NCBI GenBank assembly: GCA_023436775.1
Contig: JAEZHW010000002.1
Coordinates: forward strand, 1-64,000
Source of the DNA: Actinomycetes bacterium
GTDB lineage: Bacteria > Actinomycetota > Actinomycetes > Actinomycetales > Microbacteriaceae
Direction of reading: 5' to 3'
DNA: 64,000 nucleotides
Shown: positions 1 to 8,563 of the stretch, piece by piece
How the letters are laid out: each line of letters starts with the position of its first letter
How positions within the stretch are numbered: position 1 is the first letter of the stretch
Made by a program: the position numbers and the translations under genes
The notes under the pieces: generated by a model
Databases searched by the model: none
Seen by the model: only the letters and a program-made list of their open reading frames with translations
Told to the model about the DNA's origin: nothing

Positions 1-7
1 CCTGGTC

Positions 8-35
8 GGGGGGGGCGGGCGCCCGGCCCCCCCCC
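8..35 (-). other. G/C stem-loop downstream of gluB
   Basis: A run of G with one C (8-20) faces its near-perfect complement (21-35), giving a roughly 13-bp hairpin with one bulge, 22 bp after the gluB stop. No T-tract follows, so an mRNA-stabilising or read-through-limiting stem between gluB and a presumed downstream gluC is as likely as a true terminator. The permease genes would lie outside the window. Confidence 0.5.
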
Positions 36-57
36 ACCCACACCAGCGCTCAAGGGA

Positions 58-888
58 TTAGTAGCGGTTCGGCGTCGGGCCGTCGACGAACGGCAGGACG
101 GTGCCAGCCGTTGCGTCCCAAGCGGCCTTGTACGAGCCGTCAGCGTAGGACTTCTCGAGCAGGTCGTTGATCCAGTCGCGGAACTCGATGTCACCCTTCT
201 TCAGGCCGATGCCGTAGGGCTCCTCGGTGAACGGCACGCCCATGACGGCGAACTCTTCCGGGTACTGGGCAGCGAAACCGGCCAGGATCACGTTGTCGGT
301 GCTGACGGCAACGACGGTGCCCTGACGCAGCGGCTCGAGGCACTCGGTGTAGGTACCGAACAGCACCGGCTCAGCGCCAATCTCTTCGAGCTTGGCGGCC
401 GGGGTCGAACCGGTGACCGAGCAGACCGGCTGGCCGACGAGCGACTCCGGGGTGCTGAGGTCGGTGCGGTCCTTGAGCGCCAGGATCGACTGACCAGCCA
501 TGTAGTACGGGCCAGCGAATTCGATAACTTCCTTGCGCTTGTCGTTGATCGTGTAGGTCGCGATCACGATGTCGACGTTGCCCTGCTGGATGAAGGTCTC
601 GCGGTTGGCCGACACGGTCTCGACGAACTTGGGGGTAACGCCGAGTTCCTTAGCGATGAGCTTGCCGATCTCGACGTCGAAGCCCTCCGGGTCACCGCTC
701 AGGCCCTTGAGGCCGAACAGCGGCTGGTCGAACTTGGTGCCGATCACGATCTCGCCCTTGCTCGCGAGGGCAGCCATGGTGCTGCCTTCGGGGAAGGTCG
801 GGGTCTCGGCTGCCGGCTCGCTGGCACAACCAGCAAGCAGCATGGACGCGGCGGCGAATGCGGCGACGACCTTGAACGTCTTCTTCAT
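58..888 (-). CDS. gluB: Glutamate-type ABC transporter substrate-binding lipoprotein
   Basis: This is the extracytoplasmic receptor of a polar amino acid importer. The 276-aa protein begins with a signal peptide and the lipobox LLAGC (lipidated Cys21). A family-3 solute-binding domain follows (about residues 40-265), with the motifs IVIGTKFDQP and GFDVEIGKLIAKELG and the hinge segment FIQQGNVDIVIATYTIN. Length and motifs fit GluB of the actinobacterial GluABCD glutamate system. It lies 80 bp downstream of the ATPase gene gluA on the same strand. The ligand is inferred from family resemblance; glutamate is most likely, but aspartate or glutamine are possible. The permease genes are expected left of the window. 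Confidence 0.88.
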   Translation of the reverse strand: MKKTFKVVAAFAAASMLLAGCASEPAAETPTFPEGSTMAALASKGEIVIGTKFDQPLFGLKGLSGDPEGFDVEIGKLIAKELGVTPKFVETVSANRETFIQQGNVDIVIATYTINDKRKEVIEFAGPYYMAGQSILALKDRTDLSTPESLVGQPVCSVTGSTPAAKLEEIGAEPVLFGTYTECLEPLRQGTVVAVSTDNVILAGFAAQYPEEFAVMGVPFTEEPYGIGLKKGDIEFRDWINDLLEKSYADGSYKAAWDATAGTVLPFVDGPTPNRY

Positions 889-968
889 CGCTCTCTCCCT
901 AATGGTTTCGATTGGTGTGCTGTGTTTCCCAGACCACCCCGGAGGGGCGGCGTGAGCATGAGACGCCC

Positions 969-1745
969 TTAATGGGCGAGGATCTTAGACAGGAAGTCCT
1001 TGGCGCGATCGGTCTGCGGGTTGCTGAAGAACACCTCAGGCGCGGCCTCTTCGACGATGCGACCGTCAGCCATGAACAACACGCGATCGGCCGCCTTGCG
1101 GGCGAAGCCCATCTCGTGGGTGACGGTGACCATGGTCATGCCGTCCTTGGCCAGACCGATCATCACGTCGAGGACCTCGTTGATCATTTCGGGGTCCAGG
1201 GCACTGGTCGGCTCATCCATCAGGATGAGCTTCGGGTCCATGGCCAGCGACCGGGCGATCGCCACGCGCTGCTGCTGACCACCGGAGAGCTGTGCCGGGA
1301 ACTTGTGCGCCTGCGAGGCAACACCGACTCGGTCGAGCAGTTCCATTGCGCGCTTCTCTGCCTCAGCCTTGGACTTGCCACGAACCTTCATTGGGCCCAG
1401 CGTCACGTTATCCAGAACGGTCTTGTGCGAGAACAGGTTGAAGGACTGGAACACCATGCCCACGTCGGCACGGAGTGTTGCCAGCGCCTTCCCTTCCTGC
1501 GGCAGCGGAACACCGTCAATGGTGATCGTGCCGGAGTCGATGGTCTCGAGGCGGTTAATGGCCCGACACAGCGTGGACTTGCCAGAACCGCTGGGGCCGA
1601 TGATCACCACAACCTCGCCACGACCAACCGTGGTGTTGATGTTGTTCAGAACGTGCAGTTCACCGTAGTGCTTGTTGACGTCCTGGATGACGACGAGTGG
1701 CTCGCGCTCAGTCGGCTTCGATGCTGAAACTTGTTCACCTGCCAT
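969..1745 (-). CDS. gluA: Glutamate-type ABC transporter ATP-binding protein
   Basis: This cytoplasmic ATPase powers the importer whose receptor is the next gene. The 258-aa protein has Walker A GPSGSGKST (about residue 52), a Q-loop (MVFQSFNLF), the ABC signature [16 protein letters not shown], Walker B LILMDEPTSALDPE and the switch His in TVTHEMGFA. This is the full set of the polar amino acid (GlnQ/GluA) subfamily. It is the first visible gene of the gluAB transcription unit. The upstream 148 bp hold an AT-rich stretch and a small GGCAA-AA-TTGCC inverted repeat (1842-1853, read on the minus strand), but no promoter I can call with confidence. Confidence 0.9.
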   Translation of the reverse strand: MAGEQVSASKPTEREPLVVIQDVNKHYGELHVLNNINTTVGRGEVVVIIGPSGSGKSTLCRAINRLETIDSGTITIDGVPLPQEGKALATLRADVGMVFQSFNLFSHKTVLDNVTLGPMKVRGKSKAEAEKRAMELLDRVGVASQAHKFPAQLSGGQQQRVAIARSLAMDPKLILMDEPTSALDPEMINEVLDVMIGLAKDGMTMVTVTHEMGFARKAADRVLFMADGRIVEEAAPEVFFSNPQTDRAKDFLSKILAH

Positions 1746-1893
1746 TTCCTCAGTGAATCACATATTCAAGGAAGGAATGCCACTTTTATGCAACAGAAAC
1801 AAAATTTGAGCATCCGAGACACATTGCCGACGCTGTTGTCAGGCAATTTTGCCAGGAAACCGAAAACCTTCTGACCGAATTTGCGATGGAATC

Positions 1894-2751
1894 TCACCAG
1901 GTGTAAGAAACCTGGCTGTCCCGCGAGATGGCGTGCAGGTACCACTGCTCGTTCTGGTGGATCAGCGTGTACCCAAATGCAAGTGCAAGGGTGACCAGTT
2001 CCTCTTCGTCGTCATCCAACTGCGGATAGCGCTGCACGAGGTCGGCCTTGGTGGTCGCACTCGTCGGGCCCTGCAACAACTCGATCACATCCGAATCGGC
2101 CATACGGGCCCGATACACCACGCTCCCCCGCACTTCGGTAGTCACCGCACCCTTGTGCAGAGCCACCGTCACACGTTCGAGGGCGAGATGGGCCGCCACA
2201 AAGCGTGCCTCGCCATCACGAATGAGCCGCAGGGGGGCGCCGAAGGGATCGCCGGCCACCGCCAGCAGCGGGCGCCCGACTCCCCCGTGGTCGTACGGCA
2301 CGCGCATGAGCAGGTCGCGCGCCAGTGCAGGCTCCAGCCAGTGCTGCGCCGCATCGGCCCGCCAGGCTTCCCAGTCCTGATCGTCGATCGCGGACTCCAG
2401 CGCCAGTGAATCGACGACCCGTGTCCCCAGCCACTCGGCGAGCCAGGGCCAAAGTGCCGCTTGCATCGTCGGGGTCAACAGACCATCGTTGTCCTCGACC
2501 ACCGCCTGTTGTGCCGCCTCCTGCACATGCTGGGAGCTGAGTTGCGTTTGCCGGTACGACCCATGGGCGTCCGTCACCACAGCCTCAGTCACGACGAGGC
2601 CGCCAGGATTGATCGGTGCCGGCTGCGGTTCCAGCCACCACCAGACTGCGGCACTCGCGACCGCAACGCCGAAGACCAGCGCAATCAGGCCGCCGAAGGC
2701 GCGTCGCCGAGCCTTGCTTCCGGTGCCCCCGGACACCTCAGCGCAGTCCAT
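1894..2751 (-). CDS. Hypothetical membrane-anchored protein
   Basis: I do not recognise this 285-aa protein. It has a short basic N-terminus, one hydrophobic helix (about residues 20-41) and an outward-facing domain of about 240 aa. That domain has several Trp/Leu-rich helices and a predicted strand-rich half with the segments ARFVAAHLALERVTVAL and RGSVVYRARMADSDVIELLQ. The start overlaps the stop of the TrmH-type gene by 14 bp, so the two are probably translationally coupled. The extracellular part resembles a lumenal or transporter-associated domain, but no family can be assigned by eye. Confidence 0.6.
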   Translation of the reverse strand: MDCAEVSGGTGSKARRRAFGGLIALVFGVAVASAAVWWWLEPQPAPINPGGLVVTEAVVTDAHGSYRQTQLSSQHVQEAAQQAVVEDNDGLLTPTMQAALWPWLAEWLGTRVVDSLALESAIDDQDWEAWRADAAQHWLEPALARDLLMRVPYDHGGVGRPLLAVAGDPFGAPLRLIRDGEARFVAAHLALERVTVALHKGAVTTEVRGSVVYRARMADSDVIELLQGPTSATTKADLVQRYPQLDDDEEELVTLALAFGYTLIHQNEQWYLHAISRDSQVSYTW

Positions 2752-3547
2752 CCCGCTGCGCGAAGGCGGACTGGAAGAGACACACCGTCGCTGCCATAGC
2801 CACGTTCATGGATTCAGCATGCCCCCGCATCGGAATCGCGGCAATGCGGTCGGCACGCAGTCGTGCCTCGGCGGAGAGGCCATGCGCCTCGGTCCCGAAC
2901 ACCCAGGCGGTTGGGCGAGCCAGAGTGCCATCGGCAGACAGTTCCGGTAGGTCAACGCCACCCATGTCGGCGGCGAGGACCTGAACACCGGCATCGTGCA
3001 GTGCCGATACGACCGCGTTGGTGTCCAGACCGGTCACCACCGGCACGTGGAAAATGGACCCCATCGTGGAGCGCACCGTCTTGGGGTTATAGAGATCGAC
3101 CGATCCGGTCGTCAGGATCACCGCATCCGCGCCTGCAGCGTCGGCACTGCGGATCACGGTACCAACGTTGCCAGGATCGCCGGCGGATTCCATCACGGCA
3201 ATCAGCCGCGGCGCAGCGGCCAGGACCGCTTCGAGGGTCGTGGTGAATTGCTTCGCGACCGCGAGCCAGCCCTGCGGGGAGACCGTGTCCGCCATCGCAG
3301 ACAGCACAGCGGGCAAGGCAAGCTGCACCTCGAAGCCTGCCGCGGCCAAGTCTGTCGCGAGCCCCGGGGCCCGGTCGACGCCCTCGGGCGTGGCCCACAC
3401 CTCACGCAGGCCACTGCGATGGAATCGCAGTGCCTCCGCGATCGCTACGGGGCCTTCGACCAGAAAGAGTCCAGTCTCAGTGCGGTGCTTTCGCACGCCG
3501 AGGGCGGCCACGGCTTTCGCCCTGGCCGCCCTCGGATTGTCGAGCAT
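2738..3547 (-). CDS. TrmH/SpoU-family RNA 2'-O-methyltransferase
   Basis: This protein is predicted to methylate a ribose 2'-OH in rRNA or tRNA using SAM. The 269-aa product has an N-terminal substrate-binding domain (about 10-95) and a SPOUT knot with its three family motifs: DPGNVGTVIRSADA, WVFGTEAHGL and IPMRGHAESMNVAMAAT. I start it at the ATG at 3547, because the longer frame would run into rplT and because MLDNPRAARAKAVAAL matches the usual family N-terminus. It follows rplT by 13 bp, a common actinobacterial order. The exact target nucleotide cannot be told from the sequence. Confidence 0.86.
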   Translation of the reverse strand: MLDNPRAARAKAVAALGVRKHRTETGLFLVEGPVAIAEALRFHRSGLREVWATPEGVDRAPGLATDLAAAGFEVQLALPAVLSAMADTVSPQGWLAVAKQFTTTLEAVLAAAPRLIAVMESAGDPGNVGTVIRSADAAGADAVILTTGSVDLYNPKTVRSTMGSIFHVPVVTGLDTNAVVSALHDAGVQVLAADMGGVDLPELSADGTLARPTAWVFGTEAHGLSAEARLRADRIAAIPMRGHAESMNVAMAATVCLFQSAFAQRDGLR

Positions 3548-3560
3548 GTGTGCCGAAGCC

Positions 3561-3953
3561 TTAGGCTGCGGCGTCTGCCTTCGGGGCCGACGTGTCGGCC
3601 GGCAGGGCCTTCTTGGCGGCCTCGACGATGGCAGCAAAAGCGGCGGCGTCGTTGACGGCCAGCTCGGCCAGGATGCGACGGTCGACCTCGATGCCGGCCA
3701 GGTTCAGACCCTGGATCAGGCGGTTGTAGGTCAGGCCGTTGAGGCGGGCAGCGGCGTTGATGCGCTGGATCCACAGACGGCGGAACTCACCCTTGCGGGC
3801 GCGACGGTCGCGGTAGGCGTAGACGAGCGAGTGAGTGACCTGCTCCTTGGCCTTGCGGTAGAGGCGCGAACGCTGTCCGCGGTAGCCCTCTGCGCGCTCG
3901 AGAATGACGCGACGCTTCTTGTGGGCGTTGACGGCCCTCTTCACACGTGCCAT
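3561..3953 (-). CDS. rplT: 50S ribosomal protein L20
   Basis: L20 is an early assembly protein of the large ribosomal subunit. The 130-aa sequence starts [15 protein letters not shown] and carries the conserved [16 protein letters not shown] and [16 protein letters not shown] blocks. The last ten or so residues form an Ala-rich tail that is slightly longer than in many homologues. It sits last in the infC-rpmI-rplT cluster, 28 bp after rpmI. Confidence 0.97.
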   Translation of the reverse strand: MARVKRAVNAHKKRRVILERAEGYRGQRSRLYRKAKEQVTHSLVYAYRDRRARKGEFRRLWIQRINAAARLNGLTYNRLIQGLNLAGIEVDRRILAELAVNDAAAFAAIVEAAKKALPADTSAPKADAAA

Positions 3954-3981
3954 GTGCTGACTTCCTTACGTTTCGTTCGGC

Positions 3982-4176
3982 TTAGCGGCCGAGGAGCTTC
4001 TTGATGACCTTGGCGTTGGCCGGTGCGAGCACCGGGTCAGCGGCGAGACGACGGGTCACGCGGCTCGACTTCGCCTCGAAGTTGTGGCGCTTACCAGCCG
4101 ACGCGGCCATGACCTTGCCGGTGCCGGTGATCTTGAAGCGCTTCTTAGCGCCCGAATGGGTCTTCTGCTTGGGCAT
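3982..4176 (-). CDS. rpmI: 50S ribosomal protein L35
   Basis: The 64-aa protein MPKQKTHSGAKKRFK... is a textbook L35, a basic protein of the large subunit that accompanies IF-3 and L20. The same frame stays open 5' into infC, but the ATG at 4176 gives the exact conserved N-terminus and length. It lies 4 bp after the infC stop, consistent with translational coupling. Confidence 0.97.
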   Translation of the reverse strand: MPKQKTHSGAKKRFKITGTGKVMAASAGKRHNFEAKSSRVTRRLAADPVLAPANAKVIKKLLGR

Positions 4177-4180
4177 CTGC

Positions 4181-4897
4181 CTATTCCTTCTTCTCAGCCG
4201 CGTCAGCGGTGGTCTTTGCGGCGGCACGGGGCGCAGCGGGCTTCTTGGCCGGAGCCTTTGGAGCTGCTTCCTCGGTCGCGGGCGCCTCAGCAGCACCGGC
4301 TTCGGCAACGGCCGACGACGCGATTGCGTCCTCAGTTGCTGCCTTACTGGCGGCCTTACGCGCCTCGGCTTCGGCACGAGCCTCAGCCTTGTTCTTGAGC
4401 GGAGCGATCACCATCACCATGTTGCGGCCGTCAACGGTCGGGTTCGACTCGACCTGACCGAACTCGGCCACATCCTCGGCGAAGCGCTGCAACAGCCGCA
4501 CGCCCAGCTCGGGACGCGACTGCTCGCGGCCACGGAACTGAATCATCGACTTCACCTTGTCGCCGGACTGCAGGAAGCCGATCGCACGCTTGAGCTTGGT
4601 TTCGTAGTCATGCTTGTCGATCTTCAGACGGAACCGGACCTCCTTGAGGATGGTGTTCGTCTGGTTACGACGCGCTTCCTTGGCCTTCTGGGCAGCCTCG
4701 TACTTGAACTTGCCGTAGTCCATCAACTTGACGACCGGCGGCTTCGAGTTCGGGGCGACCTCCACGAGGTCAAGATCTGCTTCCTGCGCGAGGCGCAGGG
4801 CATCCTCGATCCGGACCACGCCGACCTGTTCGCCGGCAGGGCCGACGAGGCGGACTTCCGGGACCCGGATTCGCTCATTGATGCGGGGCTCGCTGAT
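4181..4897 (-). CDS. infC: Translation initiation factor IF-3 (ATC start)
   Basis: IF-3 binds the 30S subunit, prevents premature 50S joining and proofreads the start codon. The frame holds the family N-domain ([34 protein letters not shown]) and C-domain ([34 protein letters not shown]). The only start that leaves a normal N-terminus is ATC at 4897, placed 6 nt after a perfect AAGGAG. The upstream in-frame codons encode an Arg-rich non-conserved stretch. A start of the AUU/AUC class is the known basis of IF-3 autoregulation in enterobacteria. The last roughly 68 residues are an Ala/Glu/Lys-rich low-complexity tail. Length is 238 aa. Confidence 0.9.
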   Translation of the reverse strand: MSEPRINERIRVPEVRLVGPAGEQVGVVRIEDALRLAQEADLDLVEVAPNSKPPVVKLMDYGKFKYEAAQKAKEARRNQTNTILKEVRFRLKIDKHDYETKLKRAIGFLQSGDKVKSMIQFRGREQSRPELGVRLLQRFAEDVAEFGQVESNPTVDGRNMVMVIAPLKNKAEARAEAEARKAASKAATEDAIASSAVAEAGAAEAPATEEAAPKAPAKKPAAPRAAAKTTADAAEKKE

Positions 4898-4903
4898 GGG
4901 CTG

Positions 4904-4909
4904 CTCCTT
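4904..4909 (-). promoter_or_regulatory. infC ribosome binding site deciding an ATC start
   Basis: AAGGAG read on the minus strand, 6 nt upstream of ATC (4897-4895). There is no ATG, GTG or TTG at a suitable distance that would preserve the conserved IF-3 N-terminus. Confidence 0.8.
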
Positions 4910-5074
4910 GTTCGTTCCTGGTGGCCTGCACCGGCGGCGCCGGAGGCAACGAACACGCAAATCCCTAGTGCGCAATAACGGCGCACTGCGCCCCTACCGC
5001 GAACGGTGGGGCACTTCAAACCCGGTAACCTTATAAGCGGTCAAGCGCGGGTGGGAGGAATCTCCGCTTTCGTG

Positions 5075-5095
5075 ATGGAACACAACTGGTTCCAT
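5075..5095. repeat. Inverted repeat between infC and the DUF1844 gene
   Basis: ATGGAAC (5075-5081) and GTTCCAT (5089-5095) form a 7-bp inverted repeat around a 7-nt spacer, in the short divergent region 33 bp upstream of the DUF1844 start. It could be an operator or a small 5' UTR hairpin. No regulator can be named. Confidence 0.4.
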
Positions 5096-5127
5096 GGCCT
5101 GCAGTATCGTACCACGAGGAGAGCAGA

Positions 5128-5496
5128 ATGAGCACCCCAGACCCGCAGCCGCAGGCCGAGTCCCCCGACGAGACCGTTGCCGCGATCCGCGACATTGCTG
5201 AGGTCAGCGCGACAGAGCTGATCATGACGCTCTCGCTGCACCTGCTGAGCGCCGCCGCCGTCAAGGTCGGTTTGTCCGAGGATCCCGAGACGGAACTGGA
5301 CCTCGCCGAGGCGCGAATCCTGATCACGGGACTGGCTGGCCTGGTCACCTCGACCGCTCCCGACCTCGATGACACGCACGCCCGCACGCTGCGCGATGGT
5401 CTGCGCACGTTGCAACTGGCATTCCGTGAGGCCAGCCCGTACCCGGACGCACCGGGCAAGGGTCCCGGCGAGAAGTACACCGGCTCGGTGATCTAG
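5128..5496 (+). CDS. DUF1844 domain-containing protein
   Basis: This 122-aa acidic, cytoplasmic protein has a Glu/Pro-rich N-terminus followed by the helical DUF1844 core (AIRDIAEVSATELIMTLSLHLLSAAAVKVGL, split by helix breaks; then DLAEARILITGLAGLV). Function is unknown. In many actinobacteria it is encoded next to infC, as here, where it is divergent. An RBS GAGGAG precedes the ATG by 6 nt. A strong hairpin at 5519-5546 ends the unit. Confidence 0.82.
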   Translation: MSTPDPQPQAESPDETVAAIRDIAEVSATELIMTLSLHLLSAAAVKVGLSEDPETELDLAEARILITGLAGLVTSTAPDLDDTHARTLRDGLRTLQLAFREASPYPDAPGKGPGEKYTGSVI

Positions 5497-5518
5497 CGGC
5501 ACTCCCCCGAAATTTGCA

Positions 5519-5546
5519 GCGAGGCGGCCCATTCCGGCCGCCTCGC
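5519..5546. terminator. Bidirectional terminator hairpin
   Basis: An 11-bp perfect stem (GCGAGGCGGCC / GGCCGCCTCGC) with the 6-nt loop CATTCC lies between the convergent DUF1844 and SseB-family genes. There is no long T-tract on either side, as is common in GC-rich actinobacteria. Confidence 0.75.
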
Positions 5547-5580
5547 GCATGTCTCGGGCGTGCCGGTTAAGCTGCGCGAC

Positions 5581-6396
5581 TTAGGCGAGGTCGACAGCCT
5601 CGAGTCGAATGGTGAGTGAGTCCACGCGATCAGTAATCAGGTCGCTGGCCGACCATGCCTTGGCTTGCCTGGCCACCAGGTCCTGGACGTCGTCCTGCGA
5701 CAAGCCGGGCACGAGGCCGAGGGTGACGACCACCTCGGGGGTCTCCAGCGTGGCCCGCGGATCACCGGCATGCAGTGCCACTCGGGTGATCACCGGCTCG
5801 TCAGCGGCGAGCGCGGCGAACTCGGCGAGCACGTCCGGGTCGCGGTCAGCCGGAATCCAATCCTGGCCCTGCGCGATGGCCCAGATCGCGGGACGCCGCA
5901 GGCCCAGCACCTCGGGGGTACCTGGGTTCAGGACGATCGCGGTGGCGCCATCATCAGCGGCGGCCAGCGCCACGCGACGGCCATCGGCCGGAATCGGCCG
6001 CGCCTTCGGGTCCCACGCCGACATCGCGTCCGCCGAGGTGAAGGCGGGCAGCACAGTGCGCCCGTCCGGGCCTTGGACCGTGACGATGCTCAGCTCCTGC
6101 GTCTTGTCGACGGTGCGGCCCTCGGGCGTCACGCCGAGGTCGCCAGCTTCGGCGATGAGCGGGATCAGCAGCCGGGACTGCATGACAGCAGCGGCGACCG
6201 CTTCGAGGCCCGCGGTGCCAGCGCGGAACGCGGCCACCGCCTCGGCGTAGATCGCTGGCGTCGTGCCATCGTCATTCGCGTAGGGGTTGTCGTGGTGGTG
6301 CAGGCTGCGGCCCGCCCACGGCTGACCGGCCGAGTCGGTGCGGTTATTGGCGCCGAAGCGGCGTCCGTCAGCGTCGGGCTCGCGCGTGGCTGCCAT
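5581..6396 (-). CDS. SseB-family protein
   Basis: The 271-aa protein carries an SseB N-terminal-type domain (about 55-160) with LLIPLIAEAG, VLPAFTSADAMSAWDPKARPIP and the block TAIVLNPGTPEVLGLRRPAIWAIAQG. The longer open frame overlaps hisA, so I use the ATG at 6396, 13 bp after the hisA stop. The N-terminal 45 residues are polar and rich in His/Asn/Asp. SseB-family proteins are widespread in actinobacteria beside hisA/priA, and their biochemical role is unknown. Co-transcription with hisA is likely. Confidence 0.75.
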   Translation of the reverse strand: MAATREPDADGRRFGANNRTDSAGQPWAGRSLHHHDNPYANDDGTTPAIYAEAVAAFRAGTAGLEAVAAAVMQSRLLIPLIAEAGDLGVTPEGRTVDKTQELSIVTVQGPDGRTVLPAFTSADAMSAWDPKARPIPADGRRVALAAADDGATAIVLNPGTPEVLGLRRPAIWAIAQGQDWIPADRDPDVLAEFAALAADEPVITRVALHAGDPRATLETPEVVVTLGLVPGLSQDDVQDLVARQAKAWSASDLITDRVDSLTIRLEAVDLA

Positions 6397-6409
6397 GTCG
6401 ATGCCCGGC

Positions 6410-7156
6410 CTAGTGGCCTGCGACGTCGAGGGCTTCGGCGAGGGTGAAGTTGCCGTTGTACAGCGCCTTGCCGACGATGGCACCCTCGATGCCCAGCGGC
6501 ACCAGTTCGCGCAGTGCCGCGATGTCATCGAGGCTCGACACGCCACCCGAGGCAATGACCGGGCGATCCGTACGCTCAGCGATCTGGGTCAGCAGATCAA
6601 TGTTCGGGCCGGACAGCATGCCGTCCTTCTTCACGTCCGTGACGATGTAGCGCGAGCAACCGGCTTGCTCGAGGCGGTCCAGCACATCCCACAGGTCACC
6701 GGCATCTTCGGTCCAGCCGCGGGCCGCGAGCGTGGTGCCGCGCACATCCAGGCCAACCGCGACCGCTTCGCCGTACTGGGCGATGACGCTCGCTGCCCAC
6801 TCCGGGTTTTCCAGGGCGGCAGTGCCGAGGTTCACCCGCTTCGCGCCACTCTCCAGGGCAATGTCGAGGCTGGCATCGTCGCGAATGCCGCCAGAGAGTT
6901 CCACGTTCACATCGCGCACCGACTTGATGACCTTCTTGAGCAGCGGCAGGTTGCTGCCACGGCCAAAGGCCGCGTCCAGGTCCACCAGGTGGATCCACTC
7001 GGCGCCCTGATCGGCCCACTCATTGGCTGCCGCGATCGGGTCACCATAGTTGGTCTCACTACCGGCCGCACCCTGGGTGAGGCGGACGGCCTTGCCGCCG
7101 GCAACATCGACTGCCGGGAACAGGATCAGCTTGGGGGTTGCAGAGAAATCGCTCAT
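6410..7156 (-). CDS. hisA: Phosphoribosyl isomerase HisA/PriA
   Basis: This TIM-barrel isomerase converts ProFAR to PRFAR in histidine synthesis. In actinobacteria the PriA form also performs the TrpF reaction of tryptophan synthesis. The 248-aa sequence has the catalytic Asp near the N-terminus ([18 protein letters not shown]), the repeated half-barrel phosphate sites ([11 protein letters not shown] and [11 protein letters not shown]) and the second catalytic Asp in [18 protein letters not shown] at 7156 is preceded by AGAAGGA. It lies 133 bp after hisH. Whether it truly has dual activity cannot be proven from sequence alone. Confidence 0.93.
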   Translation of the reverse strand: MSDFSATPKLILFPAVDVAGGKAVRLTQGAAGSETNYGDPIAAANEWADQGAEWIHLVDLDAAFGRGSNLPLLKKVIKSVRDVNVELSGGIRDDASLDIALESGAKRVNLGTAALENPEWAASVIAQYGEAVAVGLDVRGTTLAARGWTEDAGDLWDVLDRLEQAGCSRYIVTDVKKDGMLSGPNIDLLTQIAERTDRPVIASGGVSSLDDIAALRELVPLGIEGAIVGKALYNGNFTLAEALDVAGH

Positions 7157-7289
7157 GGTTCCTTCTGGCCACAATCGGCCGTTGCGCCACACGTCCCCGA
7201 TGTCCAGATCGGGTCACCGCACATGGGTGTCCGGCGCACCCGACGATCTTAGCCGCTTGGCGTGGAAAAGGTGGTGCTTGTCCAGCAAG

Positions 7290-7937
7290 TCACTGGGCCG
7301 GGCTCAGCGACTCGATCCAATTGCGCAGCAGGCGGATGCCCGGTTCCGCAGACTTTTCCGGGTGGAACTGGGTGGCGCTCAATGGGCCATTTTCCACGGC
7401 GGCGATGAAGCGCGCGCCCTGGTGCTCTGCCCAGGTGACGCGGGCCGCCGGGAAGGGATCGTGCACCTCGAGCGTCCAGTCCTGCGCGGCGTAGGAGTGG
7501 ACGAAGTAGAAGCGTTCCTGCTCGATGCCGGCGAACAAGGTCGAACCATCAGCGGCATCGACCGTGTTCCAGCCCATGTGCGGCAGGGTAGCTGCTGGCA
7601 GCGGCACCACCTCGCCCGGCCACTGGCCGAGACCCTCCGTTTCGACACCGCGCTCGACGCCACGATCAAACATCACCTGCAGACCGACACAGATGCCCAG
7701 CACTGGCTTGCCGCCCGCGAGACGCTGCTCGATGATGCGGTCACCACCAACGCGCTTGAGCCCGGCCATCACCGCGGCGAAGGCACCGACGCCCGGAACA
7801 ACCAGCCCGTCGGCCGCCAGAGCAGCCTGGCGGTCAGCGGTCAGCGTTACCTCGGCGCCGGCGCGCTCCAGCGCCCGAACTGCGGAGTGGACGTTGCCAC
7901 TGTCGTAGTCCAGAACGACTACGGAAGGTCCGGTCAC
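7290..7937 (-). CDS. hisH: Imidazole glycerol phosphate synthase, glutaminase subunit
   Basis: HisH hydrolyses glutamine and channels ammonia to HisF. This is a class-I glutamine amidotransferase of 215 aa with the oxyanion strand PGVGAF, the nucleophile Cys in [10 protein letters not shown] and the His-Glu pair in TQFHPEKS. The GTG start overlaps the hisB stop as GTGA (7934-7937), indicating translational coupling. The partner gene hisF is not in the window. Confidence 0.94.
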   Translation of the reverse strand: MTGPSVVVLDYDSGNVHSAVRALERAGAEVTLTADRQAALAADGLVVPGVGAFAAVMAGLKRVGGDRIIEQRLAGGKPVLGICVGLQVMFDRGVERGVETEGLGQWPGEVVPLPAATLPHMGWNTVDAADGSTLFAGIEQERFYFVHSYAAQDWTLEVHDPFPAARVTWAEHQGARFIAAVENGPLSATQFHPEKSAEPGIRLLRNWIESLSPAQ

Positions 7938-8542
7938 AGGGCACCCTTGGTCGATGGCACACCCGTCACCCGCGGGTCGAAGGCCAGTGCGATCCGCAGC
8001 GCACGCGCCACGGCCTTGTATTGGGCTTCGGCAATGTGGTGCGGATCGCGCCCGGCGAGGACGCGCACGTGCATCGTGATGCCCGCGTGCGTAGCGATCG
8101 ACTCGAGGCTGTGCTCGACCAGCGAACCGGTGAAGTGGCCACCGATCAGGTGGTGTTCGAACCCGGCGGGCTCGCCTTCGTGCACGAAGTACGGACGGCC
8201 AGACACGTCCACCACAGCCAGCGCCAGCGCCTCGTCCAGCGGCACCGTGGCGTCACCGTAGCGAGTGATGCCACGCTTGTCGCCGAGCGCTTGGCGAATG
8301 GCCTGACCGAGCACAATGCTCACGTCTTCCACCGTGTGGTGGGCGTCAATGTGGGTGTCGCCCGTGGCGCGCACCGTGAGGTCAATGAGGGAGTGCTTGG
8401 CCAGCGCATTCAGCATGTGGTCAAAGAAGGGCACCGAGGTGCTGATGTCGGCCTGGCCGGTGCCATCGAGGTTCACGCTGAGGTCGACACTCGACTCGCT
8501 GGTCTCTCGCTGCACGCGAGCGGTGCGCTGGGCAGTACTCAT
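7934..8542 (-). CDS. hisB: Imidazoleglycerol-phosphate dehydratase
   Basis: Monofunctional HisB (202 aa) dehydrates imidazoleglycerol phosphate to imidazole acetol phosphate. Both duplicated metal-binding His motifs are visible: DAHHTVEDV near residue 71 and [14 protein letters not shown] further on. The signature [17 protein letters not shown] is also present. It has no fused phosphatase domain, as usual in actinobacteria. It sits between hisC and hisH in one operon. Confidence 0.95.
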   Translation of the reverse strand: MSTAQRTARVQRETSESSVDLSVNLDGTGQADISTSVPFFDHMLNALAKHSLIDLTVRATGDTHIDAHHTVEDVSIVLGQAIRQALGDKRGITRYGDATVPLDEALALAVVDVSGRPYFVHEGEPAGFEHHLIGGHFTGSLVEHSLESIATHAGITMHVRVLAGRDPHHIAEAQYKAVARALRIALAFDPRVTGVPSTKGAL

Positions 8543-8563
8543 GCTGTCAGTCTATCCGTCGGC

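Noticed and set aside
4975..5060. infC promoter (TTGACC / TATAAG pairs)
   Set aside because: TTGACC and TATAAG are present on the minus strand but their spacing is wrong for each other, so no promoter is claimed.
5031..5550. Two overlapping minus-strand frames of about 150-170 codons
   Set aside because: Both are antisense to the DUF1844 gene, which has a ribosome site, family match and terminator.
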